From contig CALXZH010000034.1 in NCBI GenBank assembly GCA_944393175.1, positions 1 through 64,000 of the forward strand: a stretch of DNA of 64,000 bases, in the 5' to 3' direction. A program made the translations under genes and the position numbers. A model generated the notes under the pieces. That model did not search any database. It was given only the letters and a program-made list of their open reading frames with translations, and had not been told where the DNA came from. Below are positions 55,444 to 63,858 of this stretch, in pieces. The DNA is from an uncultured Alphaproteobacteria bacterium. Lineage in GTDB: Bacteria > Pseudomonadota > Alphaproteobacteria > RF32 > CAG-239. Positions within the stretch are counted from its first letter, which is position 1; every line of letters starts with the position of its first letter.

Positions 55444-55845
55444 TTATTCAGACACCGTACCTGTTTCTTCAAAGGTTAGAGTTTTACCTTCACTTCCGTT
55501 CAGAATTAGCTTCTTGCCCTCTAATTTATAGGATTTGACATCTGATAAAAACTGCAGGTATTCTTGTTCAGCCGTCATCAGAGGTTCGGGACCGGCCATC
55601 ATTGTGGCACCAGCCGGACCAAAAGAAAGGTTTTCTCCCTCTAAGGTATAGGCTCCGAAGTAATTATTGACAGCGGCTTTACCAAAATAGCGGTTCTCTT
55701 TGCCGTCAAACCCTAAGGTGATTTCGGCATTGTTGGGGGCTTGAGTCAGCTTATATTCTTTGCCGATAAAGCTGTTTGGTTCTTGCGCAGAACACGCGCT
55801 AAACATTAAAATTCCTGCTATTAAACTCATAAACTTAGACATCAT
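55444..55845 (-). CDS. META/HslJ-domain lipoprotein
   Basis: The 133-residue precursor has a lipoprotein signal with lipobox FSAC (Cys18) and a META-like beta domain (FIGKEYKLTQ, ITLGFDGKENRYFGKAAVNNYFGAYTLEG). Such proteins are outer-membrane lipoproteins, HslJ-like, linked in some bacteria to antibiotic tolerance and heat stress. A good ribosome site (AAGGAGAAA) precedes the ATG at 55845. The gene is monocistronic. Confidence 0.85.
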   Translation of the reverse strand: MMSKFMSLIAGILMFSACSAQEPNSFIGKEYKLTQAPNNAEITLGFDGKENRYFGKAAVNNYFGAYTLEGENLSFGPAGATMMAGPEPLMTAEQEYLQFLSDVKSYKLEGKKLILNGSEGKTLTFEETGTVSE

Positions 55846-55937
55846 TTTCTCCTTAGTTTGTGGATTTGATTTGCTGAAACAATATACCTTGTTAGCGGAA
55901 ATATAAATATAAATTTTTATTTACTCAACATATTCGA

Positions 55938-55971
55938 AAAAAACACCTGATAATTTTTATCAGGTGTTTCC
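55938..55971. terminator. Orphan terminator hairpin with no gene in its reach
   Basis: AAACACCTGAT and ATCAGGTGTTT form an 11-bp stem; the T-run is longest on the minus strand. Neither strand has a gene leading into it: on the plus strand the divergent lipoprotein gene lies behind it, and on the minus strand only 180 bases of AT-rich DNA separate it from the tRNA-Thr promoter. It may end a small RNA or be left from a lost gene. Confidence 0.6.
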
Positions 55972-56110
55972 TTTTGTACTTAGCATGCATATTTCATAAA
56001 TTTGCACATGAACTGCATAATATATATATAGTTAATTTATAGGAATTAAAGAGGAAAATATATAAAATTTATAACAATAAAAAAATAATCAACTTAATGA
56101 AAAATTCCCC

Positions 56111-56139
56111 TTGATTTTTTGAAAAATGCCGTGTATGTT
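56111..56139 (+). promoter_or_regulatory. Promoter of tRNA-Thr
   Basis: TTGATT (56111-56116), a 17-bp spacer and TATGTT (56134-56139) lie 13 bp before the mature tRNA 5' end. Confidence 0.55.
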
Positions 56140-56152
56140 TCTTTCCGTTGTC

Positions 56153-56227
56153 GCCGCTGTAGCTCAGTGGTAGAGCACGTCATTGGTAATGACGGGGTCG
56201 CAAGTCCGATTCTTGCCAGCGGCACCA
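56153..56227 (+). tRNA. tRNA-Thr (anticodon GGT)
   Basis: The 75-base sequence has an acceptor stem GCCGCTG/CAGCGGC, D arm GCTC..GAGC, anticodon stem CGTCA/TGACG with loop TTGGTAA giving GGT (reads ACC and ACU), a T arm with GGTCGCAAGTCCGATTC-like loop, and encoded CCA. Confidence 0.95.
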
Positions 56228-56229
56228 TT

Positions 56230-56268
56230 AAAACACAAAGCGCCCTTTAGGGGCGTTTTTGTGTTTTA
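56230..56268 (+). terminator. Terminator after tRNA-Thr
   Basis: AAAACACAAAGCGCCC and its near-complement GGGGCGTTTTTGTGTTTT form a long stem directly after the tRNA. Confidence 0.8.
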
Positions 56269-56286
56269 AAAGTATTATTAGTGAGT

Positions 56287-56315
56287 AATCGGACTTGCGG
56301 GGGCAAGAGCAAGTC
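56287..56315 (+). repeat. Inverted fragment of the tRNA-Thr T arm, within a hairpin
   Basis: AATCGGACTTGCG (56287-56299) is the exact reverse complement of tRNA-Thr positions 56199-56211. The same stretch forms a perfect 7-bp hairpin GACTTGC/GCAAGTC (56292-56298 with 56309-56315). Fragments of tRNA genes next to the tRNA often mark integration or rearrangement. Confidence 0.5.
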
Positions 56316-56445
56316 TGGAGCGGATAGTTGGTAAAACGAGTGTTGCGCTTTAGCGAGTAGCTTATATTTTTTGTGTTCTTTACATTTTTTAGTTTATATG
56401 AAATAGTACTATATAAATTTCTGAAAATAATAGTAGATAGATGTT

Positions 56446-57009
56446 ATGAAAGAAGCGCTAATTTTACATGGAACGTGTGATAAAGAGGAGTTTTTCAATC
56501 AGAATATGCCATCTCTTTCAAACGCTCATTGGTTTCCATGGTTGCAAAAACAATTTTTGTGTCATAATTTTTTGTGTCAGACACCAGAAATGCCAACATC
56601 TTATAACCCCAACTATGAAGACTGGCAAAAAACATTCGAGAATTTTTATAATGAAGATGTCAAAATCATTATTGGGCACAGTGCTGGCGCAGGTTTCATA
56701 CTAAAATGGTTGCAACATAATCCTAAATCTAAATTAGACAAGCTTATTCTTGTTGCACCTTGGTTAGACATTGAAAAAGAATGCGCCGATTTTTTAGATT
56801 TTCAAATGCAAGATGATGCCTTAAATAATATTAAAGAAGTATCTCTATTTTATTCTACCGATGATGAAAAATCAATTTTAGATAGTGTCGATAAAATTTT
56901 ATCTCATTATAAAAATATTAAGATATACTCTTTTGAAAATAAAGGACACTTTGTTTACAGCTCTATAGGTTCAACATTTCCTGAGCTTTGGAAAGTTATC
57001 TCGGAATAG
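56446..57009 (+). CDS. RBBP9/YdeN-family alpha/beta hydrolase
   Basis: The 187-residue protein begins ALILHGTCDKEE, has the nucleophile elbow IIGHSAGAGF, and probable acid and base residues in YSTDDE and KGHFVY. This is the small serine hydrolase family of YdeN/RBBP9. Substrate unknown. It lies 200 bases downstream of the tRNA-Thr with no strong ribosome site, and it is the first gene of the accessory stretch. Confidence 0.8.
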   Translation: MKEALILHGTCDKEEFFNQNMPSLSNAHWFPWLQKQFLCHNFLCQTPEMPTSYNPNYEDWQKTFENFYNEDVKIIIGHSAGAGFILKWLQHNPKSKLDKLILVAPWLDIEKECADFLDFQMQDDALNNIKEVSLFYSTDDEKSILDSVDKILSHYKNIKIYSFENKGHFVYSSIGSTFPELWKVISE

Positions 57010-57128
57010 TTTTATTTTCTCAGGCATTGGCTCGTTAAATTATCTCTTTTTTTTCAGTGGAGTTTTTTTATTGAAATACAATAAATATTTTCATATAACT
57101 ATATATCATATATATGAGGAAATTTGTC

Positions 57129-58424
57129 ATGGATACATTAGATTATGTAAAAAAATATCAGGAAGAAATAAAGGATAATAAAAAATATAGTTCAATTTTT
57201 AATGTTTGGGCTTTTTTATTCTCCTCTTTATATTTTTTCTACAAAAGAATGTATCTACATTTTATTATATTTTTTGTAGCTCCAGTAATTTTGAGACCAA
57301 TTTTAGAGCCAATCGTAGAAGAAGATATGGCATATTTAACATCTTTATTGGTTATGCACTTAATTGCCGGATTTATAGCAAACCCTCATTACAAAAAATA
57401 TTTACATAATTATATAGAAAATCATCAAAATGCTGAATTAGATAAAATTGTATCATATGATTCTATGCCAATAACAAAACTTATTCTTTGTATGGTTTTA
57501 TCGCTTGGTTTATATGGTCTCTATTGGGGATACAAACATTGGAAAATATATCAAGTAACGACTAAAGATGATGTTTCTCCTTTGGCAAGGGGATGGTTTA
57601 TTTATTTAACTGCTCCGTCTTTATTTGCAAAGATTGGTCAATCAATTAATTCTAACATTAAATTACAATACCTTGGTATAGGATTTTTGCTTTGTAATTT
57701 AATTTCAATAATTGTTGATAAATATGCAGACATTTCTGAATATGTATATCCGGCTATTGCATTAAAATTACTGTTATTTGTGATATCCATATTATTTTTA
57801 GTAATTGTTCAGAAAAAAATTAATGATTATAATATGTCCCAGTCTAATGAAAAAATTAAAATCACTATTAATGTAAAAGAAATTGTCATTGTAGTATTGG
57901 GGTTTATATTGATTGGTATTTTACCCTTTGTTGAAAACAATAGAGATTCATATTCTTATTTAGAAGAATATAGTGAGGAGCAGCAAGAAAAAATAGGAGC
58001 ATCAGTTGCTTTTATATATCGTCACACAAAAGGTTATGCATCCGTGTGTCAGAAAGAAGGATATATATTGAGGAAATATCCCAATGAATTTTCACAATAT
58101 TTTTCAAATGAAATAAATGAATTACAAAAGAATTTATCAAAACATAATTATACAATAGAAAATGTAGAAAATATTTTCTTAAATAATGATATTAAAAACC
58201 AAGTAACTGCTAGCATATATACAGAATTAGAGAATATAGGAAAATTTATTATAATGTCACAAATCGCAACAGAACAAGGTATTTCTATTGATGATGTGAA
58301 ATGGGATAATAATTGGAATAATTTGTTAAATTTTAAAGACATTTGTGAAATTTTTGATGAAAGTGGAATGGAGGCATTAAAAGAAAGTGAAAGTAAGCAT
58401 TTCTTAAAAGATAATGCTTTATAG
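57129..58424 (+). CDS. Polytopic membrane protein with DUF2628-like N-terminus
   Basis: I start the gene at 57129 (MDTLDYVKKYQ), where GAGGAA lies eight bases upstream; the ATG at 57114 sits in that site. Residues 25-60 (FNVWAFLFSSLYFFYKRMYLHFIIFF, shown as FNVWAFLFSSLYFFYKRMY) resemble the DUF2628 membrane motif. There are about seven transmembrane segments, then a C-terminal cytoplasmic or periplasmic helical domain (about 290-430). The base composition is more AT-rich than the core genes, in line with acquired DNA. Function unknown. Confidence 0.7.
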   Translation: MDTLDYVKKYQEEIKDNKKYSSIFNVWAFLFSSLYFFYKRMYLHFIIFFVAPVILRPILEPIVEEDMAYLTSLLVMHLIAGFIANPHYKKYLHNYIENHQNAELDKIVSYDSMPITKLILCMVLSLGLYGLYWGYKHWKIYQVTTKDDVSPLARGWFIYLTAPSLFAKIGQSINSNIKLQYLGIGFLLCNLISIIVDKYADISEYVYPAIALKLLLFVISILFLVIVQKKINDYNMSQSNEKIKITINVKEIVIVVLGFILIGILPFVENNRDSYSYLEEYSEEQQEKIGASVAFIYRHTKGYASVCQKEGYILRKYPNEFSQYFSNEINELQKNLSKHNYTIENVENIFLNNDIKNQVTASIYTELENIGKFIIMSQIATEQGISIDDVKWDNNWNNLLNFKDICEIFDESGMEALKESESKHFLKDNAL

Positions 58425-58491
58425 CCAACTTTCTTTCAGTCATCATAAAAATTAGTCCAATAACTGCTTTAGTAAAAGCGCACCATTTTAA

Positions 58492-58698
58492 AATGTTTAT
58501 ATTTTTCAGCCTTGTGGCGAGTTTGTTTTTGCGCAAAAAGGTATGTCTCTTGATGATATGCCGCAATATATCAAAGATTTTACGGACAATTTAATTAAAT
58601 CCGAATATTATAAGCCTGATAGTGTTAAATTACTGCATTTTAAGGAACCCAGCCTTAAAGAGAAGTTTATGAAATTTATTAATTCCATAAACTTCTAA
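58492..58698 (+). pseudogene. C-terminal remnant of an unidentified gene
   Basis: An open frame (after a stop at 58489) codes for a coherent protein tail: QPCGEFVFAQKG followed by MSLDDMPQYIKDFTDNLIKS and a final KEKFMKFINSINF, ending at 58698. There is an internal ATG at 58543, but no ribosome site and no upstream part. It looks like the end of a gene whose 5' half was lost. A 52-residue product from 58543 cannot be excluded. The gene cannot be identified. Confidence 0.5.
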
Positions 58699-58708
58699 TA
58701 ACCTTGGC

Positions 58709-59566
58709 TTACGCTTTGTTGTATGATTTTAAGAACTCAATAAATTCCTTTGCTTGTTGGGGTGAAACATTTTTGTTTTCCGGCGACAAAGGTGCTTCAT
58801 ATATCGATTTTTCTCCCATAGGCGGAGTTTTGAAATTTCCGAAATCGGGGGCTTTACCGCTTAAATAGTCATAAATCGTTTTGCCTTGCGAATCTTTTAA
58901 GTTTATGTCTGCTCCTTGAGACACCAAATATTTTGCAATATCTAGATGTCCTTCTTGTATGGCATACATTAAAGCCGTTCTTTTGCCGTTGGCGATACAT
59001 AAATCATCGTAGCAATACTTGTCCGTCATATTGCCTTCTTGCGTCTGCGCATTGATGTCGGCTCCGGCTTCCAGCAAAATCTTTACGCTATTCATAAAAC
59101 CATATTGGGCGGCATACATCAATGCTGTCTTCCCAAAAGAATTTTTTGCATCTACATCTGTATTTAATCCGAGGCAAGATAATTTCTCTTCATTCATCGG
59201 GCAAGTTTCAATCAACATCTTCAACACATCGGGACGATGGATGCTTACCATTAGGATTTCATCTTTTTGATGCGGTGTTTCCGGCTCTTCAAAAGTTTCG
59301 CCTTGAAGTTTTTTGTTTATTATCCAGCTTTTTAGTTCTTCTACCGGTTGGTTTGTTAAGATTTTATATCTCAGCGTATTCTTATTTATCGGAGAATTTA
59401 ACGACATCTTCGGAAGTAGCGCAAAACCGGCGTATTCTTTTGCTTTTTCTTCTGATACATTAAAGGTTTTTATGTAATGCTGAGCGAGTTTATCTGCTGC
59501 ATTGTTAAACCCTATGCCATAGTTTATAACCTCTGAAAAATATTTATAATTTGGATAAGATTCCAT
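58709..59566 (-). CDS. Ankyrin-repeat protein
   Basis: The 285-residue protein has at least two clear ankyrin repeats (GKTALMYAAQYGFMNSVKILLEAGADIN near residues 145-172, shown as GKTALMYAAQYG and LLEAGADIN; and RTALMYAIQEGHLDIAKYLVSQGADIN, shown as RTALMYAIQEGH and LVSQGADIN) plus a partial third. Ankyrin repeats bind proteins. In host-associated alphaproteobacteria such proteins can be effectors, but no secretion signal is visible, so this is not shown. The start overlaps the upstream gene by 43 bases and has AGAGGG upstream. Confidence 0.85.
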   Translation of the reverse strand: MESYPNYKYFSEVINYGIGFNNAADKLAQHYIKTFNVSEEKAKEYAGFALLPKMSLNSPINKNTLRYKILTNQPVEELKSWIINKKLQGETFEEPETPHQKDEILMVSIHRPDVLKMLIETCPMNEEKLSCLGLNTDVDAKNSFGKTALMYAAQYGFMNSVKILLEAGADINAQTQEGNMTDKYCYDDLCIANGKRTALMYAIQEGHLDIAKYLVSQGADINLKDSQGKTIYDYLSGKAPDFGNFKTPPMGEKSIYEAPLSPENKNVSPQQAKEFIEFLKSYNKA

Positions 59567-60375
59567 TGCCAGCCCTCTAAAGGCAGCGTATGCAAATATT
59601 TTTTAGGAATAGACAATTCTGCTAAATTCAGTTCCGGATCATAGTGGCTTAATATATTTTCATATATTTCTTTGGCGGCATAATAAAAGCGAATTGTTCC
59701 TGATGTTTCATAATTTAATTCTTGATATATATATCTGATATAATCCTCTACTTCTTTGGGAAAATCGTATTGTGAATATTGGTTACAATTTGAAATATCT
59801 ATGGCCTCTGCTCCGTGTCCTCCGTAAGCTCCGTCCAGTATCGCCGTTAAATGCAGTTTTTGAGCTACCGGACAAGGAACACTTATTTTCCACGGAACAT
59901 ATAAAGCATATCCGCTTTTATAATCCCAAATGTTAAAAAACTTAGAAAAATGATAAGCCCCGATTTCAATTAAACAACTCAAATTTTTATAACAGAGTAT
60001 ATAATCTTGCCCTACCTTTTCATTGTAATCATCTTGATAGGAACGATAAAAAGGTCGCTCTCCAACTATTTTATCGTATTGTGACGTTATTGCTTGGTGC
60101 AATTTTTGAGCTATTTTTTCAAATTCCGGCGTATTAACCTTTTGAGGCTCATAAATACTTACCAATATCAGATATTCCATCGCTGCCGAATTTAGTTTAT
60201 CCGCTAATTTTCTGATATCCTTGATTGCTTGTTGCGGATTGTCTTTAATGTTATCAATTATTTCGACATATTGCTGTTCTACCGGTTTTTCTTTTATTAA
60301 TGTTTCATAGACAGCAAAAGCACCGGCTAAAATACAGATTAATATTACAAAAATTTTTACGTAGCGATACATCAT
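59524..60375 (-). CDS. Membrane-anchored protein of unknown function
   Basis: The 283-residue protein has an N-terminal transmembrane helix (about residues 6-24) and a helical soluble domain, probably periplasmic. Cysteines occur at ILCYKNLSC and VPCPVAQ, DISNCN. No family is recognised. AAGGA lies five bases before the ATG. It sits between the mutarotase gene (eight bases upstream) and the ankyrin gene (43-base overlap), so these three form one transcription unit. Confidence 0.65.
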   Translation of the reverse strand: MMYRYVKIFVILICILAGAFAVYETLIKEKPVEQQYVEIIDNIKDNPQQAIKDIRKLADKLNSAAMEYLILVSIYEPQKVNTPEFEKIAQKLHQAITSQYDKIVGERPFYRSYQDDYNEKVGQDYILCYKNLSCLIEIGAYHFSKFFNIWDYKSGYALYVPWKISVPCPVAQKLHLTAILDGAYGGHGAEAIDISNCNQYSQYDFPKEVEDYIRYIYQELNYETSGTIRFYYAAKEIYENILSHYDPELNLAELSIPKKYLHTLPLEGWQWNLIQIINIFQRL

Positions 60376-60383
60376 ATCATTCC

Positions 60384-61196
60384 TTATAGCTTATTAATGC
60401 TTATGGTGGTGGTGAGTTGGTGGATTTGGTGAGGTTGAAGACAAACATGGCTCTCGCCGACATTGGATGGCTCCACGCAGACAAATTGCTTATATTGATT
60501 GGGGCTCATTTCGGCCAAATCTTTATTGGGGTTCCAGACAACCGTTGTATTTGAGCCCGATTTTTCTATTTTTATCACACGATTATAGCCTTTATCGATA
60601 ATCTCAAGCGGCTCTGTTTGTGCCAAAAATATTCTATCGACTTCTCCGGAAATTTTTAGGTCTGTATCTTGTACTTCATAACTGCCTGAGAGAGAATTTT
60701 TATAGCGATGTCCGGCTAAGCCTTTAATTTCTATATCTTCTACATTGCTGACATTAAAATAAGCATGCAGCGCCTCGCTGAACGCAAATGAAGTATTGCC
60801 GTTATTGGTGGTTTCCAGCGTATAGGTTAATTTATCGGTGATTTTGATTAATACTTTGGCGGAAAGATTGAGGTTATATTGTGCCTCTGGGGTGAGCGAG
60901 AGTTCTGCCTCAATTTGTGTGTCATCAACACTAACATTTTGCAAATTCCACATCGATAAGCGGGCAAAGCCGTGGCGCGGCAGATGATTGTTTAACTTTT
61001 CTTCGGCAAAGCGCGGCCAACAAACGGGAATTCCACCGCGGATAGCCTGAATATTATCAAATTTATTTAATTCTCCCAGCCAAAAGATGTCATGTTCCTC
61101 TCCCCGCGGATGATAGGACAAAAGATTGCCTCCCCAAAGGGATATTTGGCACTCTGCCACAGAATTGCGCAATTTGATAATACCTTCTTTATTCAT
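60384..61196 (-). CDS. D-hexose-6-phosphate mutarotase (aldose 1-epimerase family)
   Basis: The 270-residue protein has the YeaD/aldose-1-epimerase signatures: GGNLLSYHPRGEEHDIFWLGE (shown as GGNLLSYHPRGE and DIFWLGE), RGGIPVCWPRF, HGFARLSMW, and ALHAYFNVSN, VCVEPSN. The catalytic His and Glu/Asp are in HGFAR and ALHAYFNV. It should interconvert alpha and beta forms of glucose-6-phosphate. A GAGG ribosome site precedes the ATG. Confidence 0.9.
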   Translation of the reverse strand: MNKEGIIKLRNSVAECQISLWGGNLLSYHPRGEEHDIFWLGELNKFDNIQAIRGGIPVCWPRFAEEKLNNHLPRHGFARLSMWNLQNVSVDDTQIEAELSLTPEAQYNLNLSAKVLIKITDKLTYTLETTNNGNTSFAFSEALHAYFNVSNVEDIEIKGLAGHRYKNSLSGSYEVQDTDLKISGEVDRIFLAQTEPLEIIDKGYNRVIKIEKSGSNTTVVWNPNKDLAEMSPNQYKQFVCVEPSNVGESHVCLQPHQIHQLTTTISINKL

Positions 61197-61309
61197 CGAC
61201 TGCCTCTTCTTTATTAAATATAGGGTATGGTAGCACTCTAAGGTGTAAAGCGCAAAGTGTTTTCTCTAAAATATTAAGAGCTTTCAAAATATTCTTTATT
61301 TATATTCAC

Positions 61310-61338
61310 TTGACAAATTTTAAAAAGCATATAGCTTA
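61310..61338 (+). promoter_or_regulatory. Promoter-like region of shared leader, copy B
   Basis: TTGACA (61310-61315) and CATATAGCTTA (61328-61338) match, in order and nearly in spacing, the elements before copy A on the minus strand at 2795-2824. The -10 hexamer is imperfect. Confidence 0.45.
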
Positions 61339-61369
61339 CGTATCAATATGTAATTATTTTGTTGTATGC

Positions 61370-61419
61370 AGAGGATCCGGTCATATAAGCCTCTTAAAAT
61401 ATTCCGGTATAATTATGGA
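61370..61419 (+). repeat. Shared leader block, copy B
   Basis: This 50-nt segment is identical, except for one base, to the reverse complement of 2713-2762. It ends in the ATGGA of the helical-repeat gene. The frame is open through it in both copies and would code RGSGHISLLKYSGIIM, and the one substitution is synonymous (ATC/ATA), but copy B has no start codon upstream that fits. Confidence 0.8.
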
Positions 61420-61939
61420 GTTTTTATCTTTAATCAAAAAAGGTGCTCATACAGCAATTGTTGAGTACGTTAAAAAATGCAAATGCTTAACGACTGAAGA
61501 AGAAATTGCTTTAATTCGACGGGGCAATCATATTGAAATTATGACTTACATTGCCGAGCATTATTTTGAGGTCGATGCCTTTTATGTGTTCCTCGAACGT
61601 GGAAATTTGAATGAAATTCGTTTCTATTTGTATACATCTCCGGTTATCTTTATGGATGTGGAAACATCTAAAAAGATTTTGAAACTTGGGCGCGGCATTA
61701 CAGATGCTTTTGTTGATTGCGTTATCAGGTATCAGGATGATGGTTTCTTTGAGACGGAAACTACTTTGTTAGATAACATCCAATGCCTTATAATGCAATG
61801 CGGAGATCATTGTGCAATTCGCCGGTATCTTTATCGTAAGCCCCTACAAAAAAAGGCTGCAAAGATGTTACAAATTCACGGTATCGCTGAAGATATTTTG
61901 GTATATAATCTGAGACAGATGCACGCTCGTGCTTGTTAA
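61415..61939 (+). CDS. Helical-repeat protein behind the shared leader
   Basis: The 174-residue product starts MEFLSLIKKG at 61415; a longer frame from TTG 61310 would pass through the promoter-like TTGACA and is rejected. The chain shows five similar segments of about 28-35 residues, each with L-[IL]-x-x-G followed by hydrophobic pairs (LIKKGAHTAIVEYV, LIRRGNHIEIMTYI, FLERGNLNEIRFYL, ILKLGRGITDAFVD, LIMQCGDHCAIRRYL). This suggests an ankyrin- or HEAT-like alpha-solenoid for binding. No family is known to me. A terminator follows. Confidence 0.65.
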   Translation: MEFLSLIKKGAHTAIVEYVKKCKCLTTEEEIALIRRGNHIEIMTYIAEHYFEVDAFYVFLERGNLNEIRFYLYTSPVIFMDVETSKKILKLGRGITDAFVDCVIRYQDDGFFETETTLLDNIQCLIMQCGDHCAIRRYLYRKPLQKKAAKMLQIHGIAEDILVYNLRQMHARAC

Positions 61940-61956
61940 GCCTTATTTGCTTTTAA

Positions 61957-61986
61957 GAAGAGCTTTCTTATGAAAGCTCTTTTTGT
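61957..61986 (+). terminator. Terminator of the helical-repeat gene
   Basis: AGAGCTTTC and GAAAGCTCT pair across TTAT and are followed by TTTTTGTTTG. Confidence 0.8.
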
Positions 61987-62104
61987 TTGCTTTTAATATA
62001 ATTTTGATAATTCCCATTGAAAAACAACAAAATTTTGTTTACAGCATGGCTTTTCTGTGTTAAAATTTAGACATAATAGCGGAAATTCCAGGGGTGGGTG
62101 CACT

Positions 62105-62998
62105 ATGGATATTAAGAAAAAAATAAATGAGCTGAAAAAAAGAAGTGTTCAAATTGCAACACTGGCCGCTACTTTGTTCCCGGCTCAAAGCAGCCTGCCC
62201 GCGCCATACTCAAATTCCGGTATCAACAACGATAAAAAAGATACGGCTCATTCTATTTTAGCTACCCAGCCTTCGGCTGATATAATTAATGAAGATGTTA
62301 CGCTCAAAATCAGTGACTTAAAAGATTTACTTAGCAATAACCCTAATATTCAATTATCAGCTGACTTTTTAGGAGCTATAGAGCCCGGACCAAGCCAGAA
62401 AAAAATGCGCTCCATTTTGGAAAAAGGTTTTGATTTTACCATTCGAAACAGTCGAGGCGAAAGCAAAGATGCACGCTGCAGCCTAGACCAAGCGCCCAAA
62501 GGGTATTGCTATGGGGCGATTAAACGGCTGCTTAATAAAGTTTATAAAGAACCAATTTCGGGTAATCTTTCAGCTTATCAAGAAAAAGACAATTTATTAA
62601 AATCTTCTAATTTTATGGCAGTGCCTATTGAGTTAAAAGATGTTATTAATTGCCCGATTAACACGGTTGTGGTTATTCCTAAATGTAAAGGGCACAGACA
62701 CGGGCATATCTTTACAGTCGTTGATAAAGGCGTATATTGTTCTGACGGGAAAGAAGTTGCCGGAGATTATTTTGATAACAACTACAAAACAGCAAAAGGC
62801 ATTTATGCCTTTGTTCCCGTTGACGGCTCCATTAAGCTAACCCCTAAACTCTTGCAACAGTCGCCTGAATTATATGCTGCCGTTTTGAATCAAAAAACCG
62901 GTAAAGAAATTTTGCCAATAACCGACGGGAAAGGCGGGCAACCTGTATTATTGGCTGAACTATCTACCTCTCAAAAAAATTCCCCTCTTAGTCGATAA
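62105..62998 (+). CDS. Secreted CHAP/NlpC-like predicted peptidase, second paralogue
   Basis: I choose ATG 62105, preceded by AGGGGTGGG; a frame to 62057 is open but has no ribosome site. The 297-residue product begins with a basic start and hydrophobic stretch (VQIATLAATLFPAQSS), a likely signal peptide. The C-terminal half has GYCYGAIKRLLN (Cys135) and GHRHGHIFTVV (His199/His201), matching the Cys and HxHGHI region of the larger protein at 50938. The two are diverged paralogues, with possible peptidoglycan or peptide bond activity. The catalytic assignment is inference; no assay-like motif beyond Cys and His is seen. Confidence 0.65.
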   Translation: MDIKKKINELKKRSVQIATLAATLFPAQSSLPAPYSNSGINNDKKDTAHSILATQPSADIINEDVTLKISDLKDLLSNNPNIQLSADFLGAIEPGPSQKKMRSILEKGFDFTIRNSRGESKDARCSLDQAPKGYCYGAIKRLLNKVYKEPISGNLSAYQEKDNLLKSSNFMAVPIELKDVINCPINTVVVIPKCKGHRHGHIFTVVDKGVYCSDGKEVAGDYFDNNYKTAKGIYAFVPVDGSIKLTPKLLQQSPELYAAVLNQKTGKEILPITDGKGGQPVLLAELSTSQKNSPLSR

Positions 62999-63078
62999 AT
63001 TTTCTTTAGTTAAATTCTCTTGCCTTTTGCCCCTCTTTCTGGCAAAATTTTGCTATATTTTGCTCATGAGGTAGACAA

Positions 63079-63840
63079 ATGGAAAATTGGCAAAAAGCTC
63101 TTGATAAATTTTTAGAAAACTATATTCATCAAGACTGGTTTGAAGGAGCCCTTCTTTGCGGAAGTTATGCGTCGGGAAATCAAAATGAATTTTCCGACAT
63201 AGATGTTACAATTATTGCTTCCAATTCTCTCACTTGGCAGGAAAAATCAAACTGCTTTGTGGACGGCTTTTTGATGGAATATACTATCAATCCAATCTCT
63301 CGATTTGAAGAATATATGGAAGAATCGCTTAAAGAGCATGATTATACTAATCAATATCTGCTCTTATATGGCAAAATTTTATATGATACTCACGGAGAAA
63401 TTCAAAAACTCCGCGAAAAGGCCGCCTTGCAAGTAAAACAACCTTTTAAGCCCCTTTCCGACTACGAAAAAAATTTTATTAAATATTATCTCTGGGACAG
63501 GTATGATGAACTGTTGTCTTTAAGCAAAAAAAATTTGCATCTTGATTTGCAATATTGGAGCTTGGTTGATGCTCTTATTACGGCTTATTACAATTTTCAT
63601 AATTTGGCTCACGTGCCTCACAGCAAAATTGAACAAATTTTAACAAATCCCGAATTTGCCAAGCGTTATCATATTAAAGATATGCCGCCGAAAGAATTTA
63701 TACAAATGCTTATGAATTGTTTTGATGCGCAAAATAAAGAACAAAAACTAACCGCTGTTAAAAATTTCTATGATTTTGTGATGAATTCAGACGGCGGGTT
63801 TGATATTGGAAAATTTAGAGGTAAAAGAGATTTGAAATAA
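63079..63840 (+). CDS. Nucleotidyltransferase-domain protein
   Basis: The 253-residue protein has the minimal nucleotidyltransferase signature GSYASGNQNEFSDIDVTI (residues 28-45), G-S followed by D-x-D, at the N-terminus. The C-terminal part is helical like aminoglycoside adenylyltransferase-type or other NT_KNTase-like proteins. It may transfer a nucleotide to a small molecule or a protein partner; no HEPN partner is seen. AGGTAGAC is upstream of the ATG. Confidence 0.78.
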   Translation: MENWQKALDKFLENYIHQDWFEGALLCGSYASGNQNEFSDIDVTIIASNSLTWQEKSNCFVDGFLMEYTINPISRFEEYMEESLKEHDYTNQYLLLYGKILYDTHGEIQKLREKAALQVKQPFKPLSDYEKNFIKYYLWDRYDELLSLSKKNLHLDLQYWSLVDALITAYYNFHNLAHVPHSKIEQILTNPEFAKRYHIKDMPPKEFIQMLMNCFDAQNKEQKLTAVKNFYDFVMNSDGGFDIGKFRGKRDLK

Positions 63841-63858
63841 ATCTCTCGGTTATAAAGT

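Noticed and set aside
58333-58566. 77-codon minus-strand frame over the end of the membrane-protein gene
   Set aside because: The plus-strand coding evidence there is stronger, and this frame has no ribosome site.
61310-61414. N-terminal extension of the helical-repeat gene from TTG 61310
   Set aside because: It begins on the -35-like TTGACA and the extension is the duplicated leader; no ribosome site is present.
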